DNA of 64,000 nucleotides from SZUA-430 sp040080835 (GTDB lineage Bacteria > Pseudomonadota > Alphaproteobacteria > Micropepsales > Micropepsaceae). The position numbers were made by a program, and so were the translations under genes. The stretch is from the NCBI GenBank assembly GCA_040080835.1, contig JBEBHP010000002.1:124001-188000 (forward strand), in the 5' to 3' direction. The notes beneath the pieces are model-generated. The model worked only from the letters and a program-made list of their open reading frames with translations. It ran no database searches and was not told the origin of the DNA. This document shows positions 63,301 to 64,000 of the stretch, in pieces (positions within the stretch are counted from its first letter, which is position 1; each line of letters begins with the position of its first letter).

Positions 63301-63815
63301 CCGAACTCGCCGCAGAAAAGCAGCGCGTTGAGCGCGCAGTAACGCTGGCGGGCAGTGTCATCCGCCGTCTCGACCGGCGAACGAAGGACGACAAGCGCAT
63401 GTCGCATATCGGATTCTCGGACGCCTCCGGGATGTTTGAGGCTGTGGTTTTCTCCGAAGTGCTGGCGCAGGGCGGGCAGTACCTGGAACCTGGCCGCGCA
63501 GTGATCCTCAATGTCGCCACAAGGTGGGACGGCGATGATCTCAAGCTCCAGATTCTGAGCGTCCAGAGCCTGGACGAAGCTGCAGCCCAGACAGGGGTCG
63601 GCCTGCGGATTTTCATAGACAACCCCAAACCGCTGGCCAGCATTTCTGAACGCGTAAAGGGGCTGAACGGGCGCGGGCTGATCTCTCTCGTGTTTCCTGT
63701 CGAAAACGGCCAACGGGAGGTAGAGCTCGAATTGCCCGGCCGCTATGCCGTCACACCGGCCCTGCGTGGCGCCTTGCGGGTTGTTAATGGCGTACAGGAA
63801 GTCGAGGAAGTCTAG
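60369..63815 (+). CDS. dnaE: DNA polymerase III alpha subunit
   Basis: The main replicative polymerase. In 1148 residues the order is PHP domain (FVHLRAHSAFSLLEGAM, ITDTNNLFG), the C-family polymerase core with catalytic acids in MPDFDIDFCQDRRGEV near residue 405, the tau-binding region, helix-hairpin-helix (ALSAIRNVG, then FDFARRV), and an OB-fold near residue 1000 (VTLAGSVIRRL). The start follows family length. Confidence 0.98.
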   Translation: MADIANFVHLRAHSAFSLLEGAMQPDEIASLCRKLRMPAVGITDTNNLFGLMDLTDAIIKAGVQMIVGCQFDLPLDIEKRSSPTPVKRQLGSIAVLVQNDRGYANLMKLASKAHLEVQVGDTPHITWEALAEFNEGLILLTGGRRGILNNLIVNTQVDAAEALLIRLKQIFGNRLYVELQRHDVPDEIAAEPELIRLAYAHELPLVASNEPFFGNRDLYEAHDALLCIAGGNYVAQDDRRRESPEHYFKSAKEMTALFLDLPESIENTLEIARRCAFYPKKRNPIMPPFSPASGLSPEEELRTQARAGLKARLAANGLYAPEKDYWDRLEFELDIIIGMKFPGYFLIVSDFMKWTRGQGIPVGVRGSGAGSVVAWGLQITALDPLRFGLVFERFLNPERVSMPDFDIDFCQDRRGEVIRYVQERYGKDRVAQIITFGTLQARAALRDVGRVLQMPQGQVDRIAKMIKVKPGTPVKLREAINDEPRMRQLEQEEEAVRKLFSIAEQLEGLYRHASTHAAGVVIGDRPLDEIVPLYRDPSSDMPVTQFDYEGDEKAGLVKFDFLGLKTLTVIAVTEALVKERHGIRVKAEEVPFDDKKSFEALSKGTSTGIFQLESTGMRDLLRKMKPDRVEDLIALVALYRPGPMDNIPKYIACKHGREKPFYLHPALEPILSGTFGVMTYQEDVMLIARELAGYSLGQADELRRAMGKKIKEQMDAQRARFIEGAKALKNIDEDVAAQIFEQAEKFAGYGFNKAHAAAYAQVAYQTAWLKANYPVEFFCASMTLDISSPERLSIFRQEAERLGITVAPPDINVSAALFTAGKKLDGNDVIYYALSAIRNVGRTAMEHVIEVREKGGRFTTLFDFARRVDAKFVNRRIMENLVAAGAFDKLSPNRAQAHASIDMLLGEASLSSRERESTQVNLFGEVQKQPDRAMPLVDSWTMPDRLSREFAAIGFYMSAHPLDEFKQTLLRLRCIPYAELAAEKQRVERAVTLAGSVIRRLDRRTKDDKRMSHIGFSDASGMFEAVVFSEVLAQGGQYLEPGRAVILNVATRWDGDDLKLQILSVQSLDEAAAQTGVGLRIFIDNPKPLASISERVKGLNGRGLISLVFPVENGQREVELELPGRYAVTPALRGALRVVNGVQEVEEV

Positions 63816-63901
63816 TTTTATGGCTTGCAACGTAGGCAAACTACGTCTGGCGAGCGCGCCGCTCTTGATCTAAGTTCCCGCCTCTGGTCAGGAGTACGAC
63901 A

Positions 63902-64000
63902 ATGCGCAAGACTGCTTTAGCCACAATCGCTTTGCTGGGTGTCACGACGGGTTTTGCAGGCATGGTCGGGACGGTATCGGCAGAAGGCTTGCCTTTCGCA
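63902..64000 (+). CDS. Secreted protein, 3' part beyond the window
   Basis: The first 33 codons of a gene cut by the window edge. AGGAG (63890-63894) is seven bases before the ATG. The start MRKTALATIALLGVTTGFAG reads as a signal peptide with likely cleavage after VSA. Function cannot be told. Confidence 0.55.
   Translation, partial: MRKTALATIALLGVTTGFAGMVGTVSAEGLPFA

Noticed and set aside
62709..63839. 376-codon minus-strand frame over the dnaE 3' end
   Set aside because: Shadow of dnaE without recognisable domains.
63830..63846. Hairpin ACGTAG-GCAAA-CTACGT after dnaE
   Set aside because: Only six base pairs, no T-run; too weak to call a terminator.

Overview
The window is a contiguous piece of an alphaproteobacterial chromosome (GC-rich, Gram-negative). 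The evidence is the gene order: tig-clpP-clpX-lon-hupB, a complete 14-gene nuoA-N operon running into birA-coaX-rnj, and a proS-lolC-lolD-dnaE block. NuoG also lacks the N7 cluster ligands, as in alphaproteobacteria and mitochondria. The genus cannot be named from the sequence; a Caulobacterales- or Micropepsales-like lineage is only a guess. No phage, transposase, integrase or CRISPR array was seen.

Layout. (1) 1-8.4 kb, housekeeping: 3' part of the NAD(P)HX repair enzyme gene, tRNA-Leu(UAG), trigger factor, ClpP, ClpX, Lon, HU and tRNA-Val(UAC), with good terminators after lon and hupB. (2) 8.5-12.7 kb, accessory: a secreted START-like protein, then on the minus strand a DUF4287/DUF5655 protein and an aldehyde dehydrogenase plus FAD amine oxidase pair that looks like a putrescine/amine degradation module; then tRNA-Asp(GUC). 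(3) 13.0-30.4 kb: nuoA to nuoN without interruption, mostly overlapping or nearly touching, then birA, coaX and RNase J.

(4) 30.4-48.1 kb, a mixed-strand accessory block: DUF3089 hydrolase, crotonase, GST, Dps, a secreted protein with a beta/gamma-crystallin-like C-terminus, glutathione-dependent formaldehyde dehydrogenase, a YeiH-type exporter, a TetR-sterol desaturase pair, a four-gene bufferin-type RiPP operon (bufA-B-C-D: DUF2282 precursor, MNIO/DUF692 enzyme, DUF2063 partner, DoxX), a patatin lipoprotein, a haloalkane dehalogenase behind a 33-bp perfect palindrome, a small secreted protein, a POT peptide transporter and a DUF6498 membrane protein. (5) 48.1-48.8 kb: methylmalonyl-CoA epimerase and DUF1467, which in many alphaproteobacteria sit directly between rnj and proS. 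(6) 49.1-55.6 kb, second accessory block: secreted Cys/His protein resembling NlpC/P60, EamA transporter, endonuclease/exonuclease/phosphatase, large M16 lipoprotein peptidase, then a mosaic palindromic element. (7) 56.0-63.8 kb: proS, lolC, lolD, an inserted phenylalanine hydroxylase, dnaE, and the start of a secreted protein cut by the window end.

The conserved backbone (nuo-birA-coaX-rnj / mce-DUF1467 / proS-lolC-lolD-dnaE) therefore appears to have been opened at two points to take accessory genes. The most interesting system is the bufferin-type operon at 39.8-42.1 kb. The strongest non-coding signals are the dehalogenase palindrome (44751-44783), the TetR operator overlapping its own start codon (38252-38277) and the mosaic inverted repeat at 55654-55776.
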